NCBI GenBank assembly: GCA_017449925.1
Contig: JAFSYO010000065.1
Coordinates: 1-62,815, forward strand
DNA length: 62,815 nucleotides
From: Stomatobaculum sp.
Lineage (GTDB): Bacteria > Bacillota_A > Clostridia > Lachnospirales > Lachnospiraceae
Direction of reading: 5' to 3'
The stretch's first letter is position 1, and each line of letters starts with the position of its first letter. The position numbers and the translations under genes were made by a program. Below the pieces are notes generated by a model that was not told where the DNA came from, made no database searches, and was given only the letters and a program-made list of their open reading frames with translations. This document shows positions 26,801-37,700 of this stretch, in pieces.

Positions 26801-29800
26801 TGCCGGGCAGATCATTCTGAAAGACGCAAATACCGGCGCTATTCTGACCTATAGCGGGGAATATGCGAAGGGCTTCAATGTCAACGCCGGAACGGGGAAG
26901 GAGTATCTGTATCTGGCAGAGAGCAAGCCGGAATCTGCCCTGAATGATGGATACTTTAAGACCTATTCTGCCTCCAAGGTCAGTGTTTCCAATCTGGAAA
27001 AGGTCTGCGACCAGCAGAGGATCATCATCTATACCCGCGCATGGAACGGCAGCAAATACGATTATTTCGCCCTCGACGGCGAAGGGAACCTTGTTCCGTG
27101 CATCGAGAGCGGCGACAAAATCGAGTGGGTCGGTCCTACCCTGAACGAAATGCAGTGGATCTTCAACGAATATGGAGAGTATGACGATGAGGGAAATTTT
27201 GTTCCCAATTACTACTATGATCTGCAGAATGAGTATACGGGATTATGGCTGGCGCCTCTCCTGGAGATCGAAGGAAAACAGGATGCGCAGATACTCTCCT
27301 ATAAGAAAGTCGGCCTGAATCTTCCGGGACGCCGCAATGGTCAGTACTACACGCCGTTCCTTGCGTGGGACGAGAAAAGCTACACCTACGCGAGCATCAG
27401 TGTAGATCTGGATGCGCCCTCCCCCGCCATTGAGCCTTGCTACAGGGTGGATGGCATGGATTTCTACTTTGCCATCATAGACGAAGTCGATCCTGATGAT
27501 TCGCTGCATACAGTTCCGACCGTGGATAACAACCAGTACGGCATCACTATGAGAATAGTGGATCTTACGAATGGAGCTACCAGCGACGCGGCCGGCTACA
27601 TGAATGAATATCTTAACAATACCACCACCAACGGGCTGACGACAGTTCACACGCCCGGACTGCTTTCGACGGATCTGGACCGGTACGGATACCCGACAGC
27701 ACACAAAGGCTCTTTGAAAGAGCTTTTTTCCGGAGCGCAGAAGGTCAACCATATGTTCATCGACAGCACCTACCGTGCTACCGGTTACTATGAGTTTGAC
27801 AGCGCACAGAACTTCGCATCCTTGAAAGGCACTGATTTTGTGGTGTACCAGGAACTGGGGTCCTACGACAGCGGCGGAAATAAGTATACCCTAAAGCATG
27901 GCCAGTTCTTCCCCTACAATGACTTAACGCCGGGTCATTTTGCCACAACAAACGGAAGGAATCTGTATACCCCGACGGGTCAGGAGCTTTCGGCGGATGA
28001 TCCGCGCCGGAATGAGCAGCTGTATCTTATTGATAATGTGAACACCTTTTTCGCCATGGAGCTGGAAGCCGGTTTCACCCAGACGCCCAGCGGACTGGAC
28101 GCCTGGGGCCATGACATCATCTTTGAATTTTCCGGAGACGACGATTTCTGGCTCTATGTGGACGGTGAACTGATCATCGATCTGGGCGGCATTCACAGCG
28201 CCGTTCCGGGAAGCGTCAACTTCAGAACCGGCGACGTGCATGTGAACGGTACAGATACTACGCTTCGGGAGCTGTTTGAGAATAATTATCGAGCACGCAA
28301 TCCAGGCGCCAGTGATACCGATGTCAGCACATATCTGGGTAAGTACTTTGAAGAAGGTAAAACCGTTTTCAAGGACGGAACCGATCACACCATGCGGATA
28401 TTCTACATGGAACGAGGCGCCGGCGCTTCCAATCTGCACATGCGCTTTAACCTGGCATCCTTGAAAAAGGGTACCGTGCAGCTGAGTAAGGACCTTGACG
28501 GCGTGGACAACGTGGAATCGACATTCGCAACATTCCCGTATCAGATATGGTATAAGAATCCAATTTCCAGCACTGGAGAGTATATTCAGCTGACGCCGGG
28601 ATCCGGTACCAACGTTGCTGTAACGTATCTGGATTCGGTCAACGACGTAGAGTATTTGCCTGAACTCAAGGTTTTGCATGAAATAACTGGCGGCGAAGCT
28701 TATGAGGTGACATACGACCACGTATATTTCCTGAAGCCGGGCGAGACCGCATTGATCAGCTTCCCGGTCTTCGGACAGACCGGAGATGAAAAATATGTGG
28801 AGGAATACAAGATCGTCGAATGCGGCGTAGATCCAGTTCTGTATCCATCAGTTACCGTAAACGGCATCTCCGTTGAAGGCTCTCCTGCCTATGCAAACGC
28901 AAAGATCCATGCCGACGGGACAAGAGAAGAATATTCGGATTCAGATGAACCAGTTGATTCCGGGCTGAGGAATTACGAAATTGCGTATTCGACAGTCAAC
29001 AATGGTTCCAAGATCGGCTATGTGAATACTGTAGGAACGACAGGCACGCTTACGATTCAGAAGGAACTGTATAAAAAGGAGACAGAAGAAGGCGCGGGGC
29101 CTGAAAAGATCGACCTGTATCAAGACGATGGAACGCTGAATGTTCTGCCGGATAATCCCGATCTTGAGAGAGTTTTCGAATTCCGTCTGTCTTTCAAAAC
29201 ACCCTACGACAGAGATTATTCCCCGGCAACTTACTATAGTTACCATGTGAAGGATCCGGCGGGACATTACTGCAAAAAAGATCCGCAAACCGGAAGGTTC
29301 GTTCCAATCACCAATGGGACCTATCCGGATGGCATCACGGATTTCGACGATCTGACGCCGAACCAGTATGATGAATCCGGGCATATGGTGGTCAAAGGCG
29401 AACAGTTCTGGGCGACATTTGAAACGTCCATGAACGGCTCCATTTCGGAGATTCCCGCGTATTATACCGTTGAGGTGCGCGAATTGATTCCCGGCACGCA
29501 TTTCAGGCTGGTAGAGCGTCCGCAGGATATGCCGGACGGTTACCAGTTCTGGCAGTATGCGCTGGACGGACAAGCTTATGAAAGCATAACGGATCCCATG
29601 GACGGCATAACAGGCAGCATTTCCGCTGAGCAGTTTTCCAGGGTGCTTGTTAAAAACTACAAGGGCTATGGCCTGCGTCTTAAAAAGATCTGGGCGGATG
29701 CCTCGACCATAGAGGACCGTCAGCCGACCTGGTTCGCGGTATTCTGCGAGACCAAGGCGGAGGACGGCACCACCACCCGTGTGATGGTGGGGGATTCTGT

Positions 29801-31508
29801 CCAAATGCTGAAGTACAGCAGCGATCCCGATTCGCAGGAGTTGTATTGGTATTACCTGGATCTGCCGCTGCCAAACACTTTACTCAAAGACTATGTTGTA
29901 TATGAGGTAAAGAGAATCGCTGCGGAAAACGGCACTGATGAGCCTGAATACACGTATGAGCCAGTTTTGAATAATGGCATACTTTTACTGTCTGGTACAC
30001 CTTTGGGCGAAGAAGAAATAGAAATCGATTATAAAGTTACCTATGAAGCGCCTGAGGAAATCGGTGATAATGTGCTGAAATTCGAGGCGACCGACACGCC
30101 TTCGTCCCGGCCGGCTGTCAGATTCCGCAAGGAGGATTGGAGCGATCATCCGCTGGCAGGCGCGACATTCACTCTCGCCCAGGGAAGTACACAGATTTTC
30201 GGAGAGGACGGTAAAAGCTCGGATACAGACGGCCTGATCTCCACCGAATACCTGGGCGAGAATATAAGCTATGTTCTGACTGAAACGGCGGCGCCGCAGG
30301 GATACTGCGGTCTTCCCGATACGCTTAGATTCCAGCTGGTTGCGGATACAGAGCATGGATGGACGCTTGATATACTTGAGTCTTCTGAAGACATTGACGA
30401 ATACTATAAGGTCGGACATGAAGTGGAAACAGATCCCGGCTCAGAAGAGAGCACCGAATATGTGACGCTCACCATCAAGAACTGTCCCTATGTTTTCCAG
30501 GCGATCAAAACAGATGCAGCAGATGATTCTCCGGTGAAAGGCATCGTGTTCAATCTGTACACATGGAAGACGGTTGGCGGACATGCCGACTGGTACGGCC
30601 CGATGGCGTGGGAGGGCAGCTCTGCCCTGATTACGAACAAAGACGGCTTGATCCCGCATCTGGACAGCAGTCTGCCCGCGGGCACTTATCAGCTGCGGGA
30701 GTTCACAGCAGACGGCTTTTCAACAGTCGATGATATTGACTTCACGGTCAGTCAGCTGGGCGTGATCACCCTCGGGACACATCCGGAAAGCGTGACTCTG
30801 AAGGGCCCGGATAAAGGTATCGGTGATCAGGCAGGAAAACTTGTCTATACGCTCACTATTCCAAACGTACCGCTTCCGCTCAAGCTGAAGAAGGTGGATA
30901 TGTCAGGAAAGGCACTGACAGGCGCTAAGTTCAGCCTGAGCGTGAAAAACGGCAAAAGCGATGACGGACATCCGATCTGGGCAATGGTTGAAGGCTATAA
31001 TGAAATCGATCTGACCGATAAATCGGAAATTGATCTGTCCTTGCTTCCCACCGGCACGTATCGATTGGAAGAAACGGTAGCTCCTGAAGATTGTATCATA
31101 TTAGTAAAATACCATTATTTTGAGATCGATCGGGATAGAACCGTGACGTTATGTGACGAAAACGGAGCCTTTAAGAAAACTGACGACGTTACTTTCGGGA
31201 ATTTTGAAGAGAGAAAAAGCAGCCTTTATATTATCGACAGCGGAGGTCAATATGCAAAGCTTGATGAAGATGCGGTATTTGATCCGGATGCTGTATACTA
31301 TGTGAAAACAGAATGCTCGAGCTGGGGCAATGCGGCTCTGAGCGGATCCCTGGCCGAAGGTTATATCATCACAGTTACCAACACCTCCGGCGTCGGACTT
31401 CCCGCCACCGGCGGGCCGGGCACCCGCGTCTTTACTATTCTCGGCGGCCTGCTTGCCGCCGGCGCAGGAATTCTTCTCCTGTTCCGGGTCAGGAGAAGAA
31501 TGAACTAA
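23856..31508 (+). CDS. Giant fibro-slime/Cna-B surface adhesin with LPATG anchor (paralogue 1)
   Basis: A 2550-residue cell-wall protein; ATG 23856 follows AAGGAA. The first 48 residues align without gaps with the first adhesin and with the next gene (KRW at 20-22, CLAAVVVF at 28-35, TY at 38-39). A shared N-terminal domain (about 50-170) and an acidic VSDA-rich linker come next, then two FFDI-type modules (about 330-690), a long region with actin-crosslinking-like beta-trefoil character (about 700-1030, inferred from repeated YLKIS-type strands), a fibro-slime domain (about 1220-1535; hallmark FSGDDDFWLYVDGELIIDLGG near 1424), several Spy0128/Cna-B-type repeats (about 1720-2480) with TETAAPQGY and EETVAPED E-boxes, and LPATG at 2515 with a hydrophobic helix and RRRMN. 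It probably acts as a long adhesive stalk attached by sortase. The ligand is unknown. Confidence 0.87.
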   Translation: MRDSLISIILEFLKRHLVQKRWRRTVTCLAAVVVFCTTYLLMLPAISMTKNCISLSAENLSAWSGDRLSVQVSARTEENEDGKIFVLLAEGVGADLSEDHVFNEEGICIITDENGREIELHRVVREKKQGAPEENGVTDYWFSLGAGEQTDFTLLLSDEVDEKRFYQAAEAVKSIAGVSETAEASKTDGVPEAAASATVSDAEREEENKAENAEVNTAEEKATDSDADRIASVSDALVSDSDYDTPAYDALVYDEPVCEAPAPVSYVAASVSDAAELVPGEAAPAPAAEIKDEEEDDKESGFIQLPDGEIVNDLPEDQTDENEEQTEIVASLKLSAGSGRNYTEAVRDAEKNADKRESAQLKFTWKDIVEHVFITPEMVWVGDGVQAAVIFDGDAKLPEDAVLSVTEIEQGTQEYDVYLAQAVSAVKASGSDASKEMGVDYARFFDICILDGDGNEVEPAAPVKVLITYNEAVSVGNGGDLSVMHFHEENDPEVLEAEKAEAGKAEVVRDVSALSFTADRFSVFGVVRSSIEKLILASDGQAYRISVTCGPEAGVPAAAELAVSEITEESAAYVEYVSKAENALGLEKDSASYVRLFDIKILDEAGNKVEISAPVNVEIALADKEKREDGTDSTGVVHFADGAEQPDVVQGVDIAGAASKGEGVKLTFAAEGFSVYAIVDFSETAVDLLDIIGSTGAQGFQMTVKTGQNQPSGTDTYYVKEGLIHGVSGNSDRDGLDAQKYTGESIPSDAGTFYFERIGETNEFYIYKKDGETRNYIQMTPVSGQPQRAGLTYTEDEDRRTAFTLQVGTGARLHISAKIESSDGKLKTFYWVRNSKGSGTDAIVGYENKTDLNTAWVGLYREGDFEDLYNLNDKTYSFLTWDGGKTAKAMMAAKNNDTVTDNLAAKLLTVMTSSDDETDKLYVPAETSDTATAWTFHSVTYDLYRLSSDDGKYLKISSSGLKMVDSQADASTIQVIPGTGIHAGQIILKDANTGAILTYSGEYAKGFNVNAGTGKEYLYLAESKPESALNDGYFKTYSASKVSVSNLEKVCDQQRIIIYTRAWNGSKYDYFALDGEGNLVPCIESGDKIEWVGPTLNEMQWIFNEYGEYDDEGNFVPNYYYDLQNEYTGLWLAPLLEIEGKQDAQILSYKKVGLNLPGRRNGQYYTPFLAWDEKSYTYASISVDLDAPSPAIEPCYRVDGMDFYFAIIDEVDPDDSLHTVPTVDNNQYGITMRIVDLTNGATSDAAGYMNEYLNNTTTNGLTTVHTPGLLSTDLDRYGYPTAHKGSLKELFSGAQKVNHMFIDSTYRATGYYEFDSAQNFASLKGTDFVVYQELGSYDSGGNKYTLKHGQFFPYNDLTPGHFATTNGRNLYTPTGQELSADDPRRNEQLYLIDNVNTFFAMELEAGFTQTPSGLDAWGHDIIFEFSGDDDFWLYVDGELIIDLGGIHSAVPGSVNFRTGDVHVNGTDTTLRELFENNYRARNPGASDTDVSTYLGKYFEEGKTVFKDGTDHTMRIFYMERGAGASNLHMRFNLASLKKGTVQLSKDLDGVDNVESTFATFPYQIWYKNPISSTGEYIQLTPGSGTNVAVTYLDSVNDVEYLPELKVLHEITGGEAYEVTYDHVYFLKPGETALISFPVFGQTGDEKYVEEYKIVECGVDPVLYPSVTVNGISVEGSPAYANAKIHADGTREEYSDSDEPVDSGLRNYEIAYSTVNNGSKIGYVNTVGTTGTLTIQKELYKKETEEGAGPEKIDLYQDDGTLNVLPDNPDLERVFEFRLSFKTPYDRDYSPATYYSYHVKDPAGHYCKKDPQTGRFVPITNGTYPDGITDFDDLTPNQYDESGHMVVKGEQFWATFETSMNGSISEIPAYYTVEVRELIPGTHFRLVERPQDMPDGYQFWQYALDGQAYESITDPMDGITGSISAEQFSRVLVKNYKGYGLRLKKIWADASTIEDRQPTWFAVFCETKAEDGTTTRVMVGDSVQMLKYSSDPDSQELYWYYLDLPLPNTLLKDYVVYEVKRIAAENGTDEPEYTYEPVLNNGILLLSGTPLGEEEIEIDYKVTYEAPEEIGDNVLKFEATDTPSSRPAVRFRKEDWSDHPLAGATFTLAQGSTQIFGEDGKSSDTDGLISTEYLGENISYVLTETAAPQGYCGLPDTLRFQLVADTEHGWTLDILESSEDIDEYYKVGHEVETDPGSEESTEYVTLTIKNCPYVFQAIKTDAADDSPVKGIVFNLYTWKTVGGHADWYGPMAWEGSSALITNKDGLIPHLDSSLPAGTYQLREFTADGFSTVDDIDFTVSQLGVITLGTHPESVTLKGPDKGIGDQAGKLVYTLTIPNVPLPLKLKKVDMSGKALTGAKFSLSVKNGKSDDGHPIWAMVEGYNEIDLTDKSEIDLSLLPTGTYRLEETVAPEDCIILVKYHYFEIDRDRTVTLCDENGAFKKTDDVTFGNFEERKSSLYIIDSGGQYAKLDEDAVFDPDAVYYVKTECSSWGNAALSGSLAEGYIITVTNTSGVGLPATGGPGTRVFTILGGLLAAGAGILLLFRVRRRMN

Positions 31509-31551
31509 ATGTTTTACAGTCCGAGTATTTTATGAGCTGAATGATTTATGG

Positions 31552-31597
31552 GCTGCCGCGCTGATGACGAACTTGCTGTCACAGTGCGGCAGCTTTT
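31552..31597 (+). terminator. Terminator of the first giant adhesin gene
   Basis: GCTGCCGC (31552-31559) pairs with GCGGCAGC (31586-31593), and the loop contains further complementary pieces (GAC/GTC, CTG/CAG). TTTT follows. It separates the two giant genes. The rest of the gap up to 31737 is AT-rich, with two TATAAT-like boxes (31604-31609 and 31640-31645) but no convincing -35. Confidence 0.75.
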
Positions 31598-31737
31598 GTC
31601 TATTATAATGTGACGCATTATTTGAGGGGTATTTTGTATTATAATAGTATAGTACGAGCAGTCTGCCCTCTTGGCAGAAAAGTACGGGCAGTGCCTGACA
31701 TGCTTTGCAGTCCTTCATAAGAAAGGAGATTCAGACT

Positions 31738-34700
31738 ATGCAGGAATCTCTGATGAATAGATTACTTGAATACGTGAAAAAACATATGGCAGAAAAACGC
31801 TGGCACAGGGCAGCAGCCTGTCTTGCGGCAGTGGTGGTGTTCTGCGTCACTTACATGCTGATCCTTCCTGCGGTCACGATGACCAAAGGATATCCTGTTC
31901 TCAGTGCGGAAGTTCTTTCCGCTTGGAGCGGGGACGAGCTTTCCATGAAAGTGAAAGCCGGAGATGAGGAAAATAAAGACAAGAACGTCTATGTACTGAC
32001 GATGGAAGGTAATAATGCGGATCTTTCCGAGGCCTATGTCTTCAATGAAGAGGGGGTCTGCGTCATTACTGACGATGAAGGCAGGGAGATCGAGCTGCAC
32101 CGCGCCATCCGGGAAGACGGAAAGGGCGCCGTGGATTATTGGTTCTCTCTGGAAGCTGGAGAGTACGCGGAATTTACTTTGAAGCTTTCCGACAGCGTGG
32201 ATCCGGATCGTTTTGCGGAACTGGTGGAAGCCATGAAGAGCGCCGGCGCCAGTGAAGAGGAAGAGACTGCGGCAGCGGCAGAAACGACGCCAGCGACAGA
32301 ACCGGCAGAAACCGCGACGGCATCCGATGCCCGGACGGCGGGACCGGGCGAAACAAAAGGACCGGGTGAAAACGCAGGACCGGGCGAAACAGCAGGACCG
32401 GGTGAAACAAAAGGACCGGGTGAAAACATGGGACCGGGTGAAACTGTGGGACCGGGTGAAGCGGCAGAAACCGCGACGGCATCCGACGCGCAGCCCGAGC
32501 CGGAAGAGAAACCCGAACCGGAAGAGCAGCCTGAACCGGAGGAGCGGCCCGAACCGGAGCACCAGCCTGTGGTGGAAGAACGGCCCGCGGCGGATGTGCA
32601 GCCCGAAACGGCAGAGCAGCCTGCAGCGGCGGCTGATACCGCGTCTGTTTCTGATGCCGTAAAGGCGGCGGAGACTGCGGCAGAGACAGAGGCACCGAGG
32701 GAAACAGCGGCGCCGAAGGAAACAGAGGCACCGAAGAAAGCAGAGTCCGTGAAGGAAACGGAGACTGTGAAACAGACGGAGGCGGACGAGGATTGGGATG
32801 ACGGTTTTGGCCAGCTTCCGGACGGAGATATCATTAATGACCTGGAGCAGGAAGAGGAAGAGGGAGAACCGACAGAGGTCGTATCTTCTCTGAAAGTCTC
32901 CGCCGGCTTTGGCAAAGATTTTTACGCCGCTGTGAAGGACGCGGCGAAGAACGCGGACAAGAGGGGCGACGCCCAGCTGAAGTTCTCCTGGAAAGACATG
33001 GTATCCGAAAGGTTCGTCACGCCGGAGATGTTCTGGTCCGGCGACGGCGCCCAGGTGGCGGTGATCTTCGACGGCGACGCGAGGCTCCCGGAGGGAGCGT
33101 ACCTTTCCGTGGAAGAGATCCCCTACGGTTCGGAAGAATATGCCGCGTATCTCGCCCAGGCGGAAGGAGCGGTCATCACCCCGGAGAACAGCGGGACAGA
33201 AGAAAGAGCAGTAAATTTCGCACGTTTCTTTGATATTACCATTCTCGATCCGGATGGAAACGAGATCGAACCGGCGGCGCCGGTAAAGGTCGTCATAACC
33301 TGCGACGAGTCCATCCGCCCGAATGTAGAGGACGATGTGAACGTCCTGCATTTCAAGGAGGAGCAGGAGCCGGAGGTGATGTCGGCGGAGACCGTGAGCA
33401 GCGGAAACGTCAGCGAGGCAGAGGCGGACGCTGTGACATTTACCGCGGAAAGCTTTTCTGTGTACGGTGTGGTCACCACTACCATCGAAAAGACTGTGCT
33501 GGCATCGGACGGCCACACCTATAAGATCACTGTGACCTGCAGTCCGGCAGCCGGGATCCCCCGGGGCGCGGAGCTTGCCGTCCGGGAGATCCTTCCGGAA
33601 GAAGATTCCGGAAGCAGCAATCCCGAATTTGACGAGTACATGGGCACAGTCGGAAACATGCTCGGCTTTACGAAAGCGGAATATCTCCGTCTGTTCGACA
33701 TCAGCATAACTGACCAGGCGGACCCCTCCCTCCGTTACCAGCCGAAGGAGAAGGTGGAAGTCAGGGTGGAGCTGCTGGACGCCGCCGAATCCCCCGATAC
33801 CTTTTCCGTGGTGCACTTCGACGAAGCGGCGCCGGAACAGCTTGCGGCAGTCACGGAAGGAAATACGGTCTCCTTCAGCACCACCGGTTTCTCCGCCTAC
33901 GCGATCGTGCGGGGACCGGAGGCAGGAGGAGAAGGTTTCGGCTGGAACAAAGTGAAAAACGTCGAGGAACTTACCTCCCTTGCAGCAAATGGCACTCCCT
34001 TCTATATCAGTCATCTGGAAGGATATTACTTTACGGACATTCAGGAAGCAAATGTCGGCGGGAAAAAAGACAGGACCGGAATCAGAAAGACCGCCAAGTC
34101 CCTGAATGATCCGGAGAATGCGGAAAATGCCGCCTTCTATTACTTCGAAAACAGCGGGGAGAACAAGTTTTTCGTATACTGCAGGGATGAGAGCGGAGAC
34201 GGGAAAAAGTACGTCAAACAGGCCGGGAATTCTCTGTCCTTTGTGACAAAGAAAGCAGACGCCTCTGAGTTTACGGTCAGTCTGTTCCCCACTGCGGCGA
34301 ACTCGGTTTTCAGTGTTCTCGGCAAGGACAACTACTACTGGAACATGCAGGGCGGCAGCAACGGAAAAGCCTTCGCGGCGTACGCAGTTTCCGATGATCT
34401 CAACGCGAGGATCGTGCTGCAGTACCAGCAGCACGCGAACAAAGACCCCTATAGCCTGAGTGAGGAACCCTATGGCCTGATGCACTACAGCGGCGGTGTT
34501 GCAGGCAGGGCCCTGACTTCCTCGGCACAGGGCGGAAATGCCCTCGGGGCTATGCTTATGACCGTCATGACGAAGCAGGGCGATGAGGCTGACAAGCTGT
34601 ACGTTCCGAAGGGCCGGGATATTACCATGTGGAATTTCCAGTGGGCCGAGGATGATAAGTACATTGTGAAGTGCGTCGTCGACGGAACGGAGATGTACCT

Positions 34701-37700
34701 GAATCTGACGGCGGAGGGTGTCTCCCTGTCGGGAGAATCTCAGCTTCTCAGGGTGACGCCCGGGGCGGCTGAGCACGCGGGACAGATCCGCATTTCGGAT
34801 GCATCGTCCGCGCTCACTTACAGCGGAAACATCGATACCGGTTTTGTCAGCGGCGGCTTGAAATCAGAGGACGCCTGGCTGAACCTTGTGAAGACATCCG
34901 AACTCACTGAGGAGTATTTCAGGACCTTTTCCGCGTCAAAGGTCAGTGTTTCCGATACCGGGAAGGTCACCAACGGTTCCAGAGTCATTATTTACACCCG
35001 CGTCTGGAACGAAACAAAAAAGAGGTACGAGTTCTATGCCGTCAGCAATGACGGAAGCCTGGTCCAGATCTATGAAAGCGGCGATTCCGTGGAGTGGATC
35101 GGGTCGAAGCTGAATAATCTCCTCTGGAACTTTACGGAGTACTATTACGAGGGAACAACAACTCCCAATTATTACTATGAGCTTTACAACCAGTATTCCG
35201 AGAAGTACATCGCCCCGCAGATCAAGGACGGACAGCTTCTGTCCGGCAGTCCGATCGGCATCAATATCAACGGACGGCGTTACGGCGATTATTATTCGAC
35301 GATCCTTGCCTGGGATGATCCCTACTATTCCTATGCAGGTATGCGTACAGAGAACGGGAAAGTGGTCTCCGCGCCCATGTCCCAGGCGGAGGACTTTTAC
35401 TTCGCACTGATGCAGGACGTTCCTGCGGACGATACCTTCACTCAGGTCCCCACCGTGGATCACAACCAGTACGGGATCACGATGAGGATGGTGGATTTTC
35501 CGTCAAGAGATTATCAGTACCAATTCCTGGGAGATAATACCGGCGGGTTACATACTCCGCCGAAGCAGGGGCTGCTTTCCACAGATATTCCCGGGACGGA
35601 CAGCCTTGGCTATCCGGATATCACGATTACTGAAAAATCCCTGGAAACGATGTTCCATGGCGGGCAGCCGGTCAACCATCTCTTTATCGAAAGCATTTAC
35701 AACGGAACGGGTTATTTCGAGTTCGACAGCACCCAGAATTACGCCCATCTGAACAATGGTACCTTCGAAGTCTATAAAGAGCTGGGGACTACTGATGCCG
35801 CCGGGGGCAGGGATACCCTGAAGCACGGACAGTTCTTCCCCTATAATATGATGGTGCCCGGCCTGTTCGCTTCCACGAACGGAAAGAATCTCTATTCCGC
35901 GGAGGCGAAACCCCTGCCGGATACAGATCCGAGAAAGAATGAGCAGCTGCATCTCATCAGTGAACCGGATTATCATTTCGGCATGGAGATGAGCGCTTCC
36001 TTCGTACAGACGCCGGACGGACTTGACGCCTGGGGCCACGATATTATCTTCGAGTTCTCCGGAGACGACGATTTCTGGCTTTATGTGGACGGAGAGCTGG
36101 TGATCGATCTCGGCGGCATCCACAGCGCCCTTACCGGGACAGTGAATTTCTGCACCGGAGATGTGATGGTATACCATCAGCCTGCCACGCTCTATGAGAT
36201 TTTTGAGAAACACTACAAAGACCGCGGCATGACGCCGGACAAGATCGCTGAGAAGCTTGCGGAGATCTTTGAGGAGAAGACCGTCAATGGCAAATCCTGT
36301 ATGGTGTTCAAGGACTATTCCACCCACACCATGCGGATGTTCTACATGGAGCGGGGCGCAGGCGCTTCCAACCTGCACATGCGCTTCAATCTTTCCGCGG
36401 TGAAGCCGGGACAGGTGCTGCTGCAGAAGCAGATCTCCGGAACGGAAAAACCGGACTACAAGCTGGCGGAATACGCCTACCAGATCCAGTACCGGATCTC
36501 TCCCGATGATGATAAGTGGCTGAATCTGGGCGCAGCCCCGGGAGAAGAGAAGAATGTCACCTACCAGAACACCAATACACAGGTGGAGTACAAGGCTGAA
36601 TTTACCCCCGCGGGAGGATCAGAGAAGTATTATAACGTGTTCTTCCTGTCCCCGGGACAGATGGCGGCAATTTCTTTGCCGGATGAGGCTTACGAATACA
36701 GGATCATCGAGTGCGGCGTGAACTCCCAGGTCTACGATAAGGTCAAGGTGAATGACGAGGAGGTGGAAAGAAAAGCAACGGAATACAGCGAAGATTCCGG
36801 CCGCTACGACTATGAGTCGTCGCCGGCCACCGCGGAAGATCGGAAGAGGGTCGTCTTTGACAACCATGTCAGAGAGGAGGCGATCCGTACTCTGTCGATC
36901 ACGAAAAAGCTGTACGATGTGGAAGGGAAGGAGATCACGGACGATCCGACTCTTTTCAAATTCCGGCTGTACCTCGGCAATGAAAACCAGTCGGAGCCCG
37001 AGCTGGTACATTTACATGACTATCTGGTAAAGGACCCGAACGGGTACTACTGTACCTGGGATTACGAGGGGCAGAAGTTCAGTCCCCTCAAAAAGAAGAA
37101 TTACAGTGAACTCAGCGACGAGGAAAAAGATGCTGCGACCTTCACGTCTTCCCCGAACGGCATGATCGACAAGATCCCCGCCGGTTACAAGGTGGAAGTG
37201 CGGAATCTTCTGGTGGGCACAAGGTTCAAAGTGGAAGAGCGGGAAAACGAAATTCCGGTCGGCTACACCTTTATCGAATATGAGCGCGACGGCGCGACTT
37301 ATATCGTAGAAGGCGACACCGAGAACGCCGGTATAATCCGCGATAACGATTCTCCCTCCATAAGGGTGAACAACCGCCGTGGATTCGGAATGACCGCGGA
37401 GAAGGTATGGTCTGACGCCAGCTTCATGGAAAGCCACGGGGACATCCACTTCGCTGTTTACGTGAAAAATCCGCTTCAGGAAGGCGGCGAGGAGTATCTG
37501 GAAGACAGCCTTAAAACGCTGCAGTATCCGGCTAAGAACGTCACCTGGTACTGGGATGCACTGAAGGAGGGAGCAGCGCTTTCCGACTATGTGATCCGGG
37601 AAGTGACGGTGAACGGTTCCGTGATCGTTCCGTTGGAAAACGGGATGACCCTGACGGTGCAGGCAAAGGCGAAGGAGGCTTCTGAACCCGCCGATTACGT

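Noticed and set aside
32341..32463. Possible CRISPR-like array
   Set aside because: Units are only 18 bp, have no spacers and are in frame inside a gene, so they are coding tandem repeats.
31762..34776. A 1004-codon open frame on the minus strand in the second giant adhesin
   Set aside because: It is an antisense shadow. Its low-complexity RSFCFTRS-type repeats are simply the reverse of the GPGE coding repeats; no start context or domain is seen.
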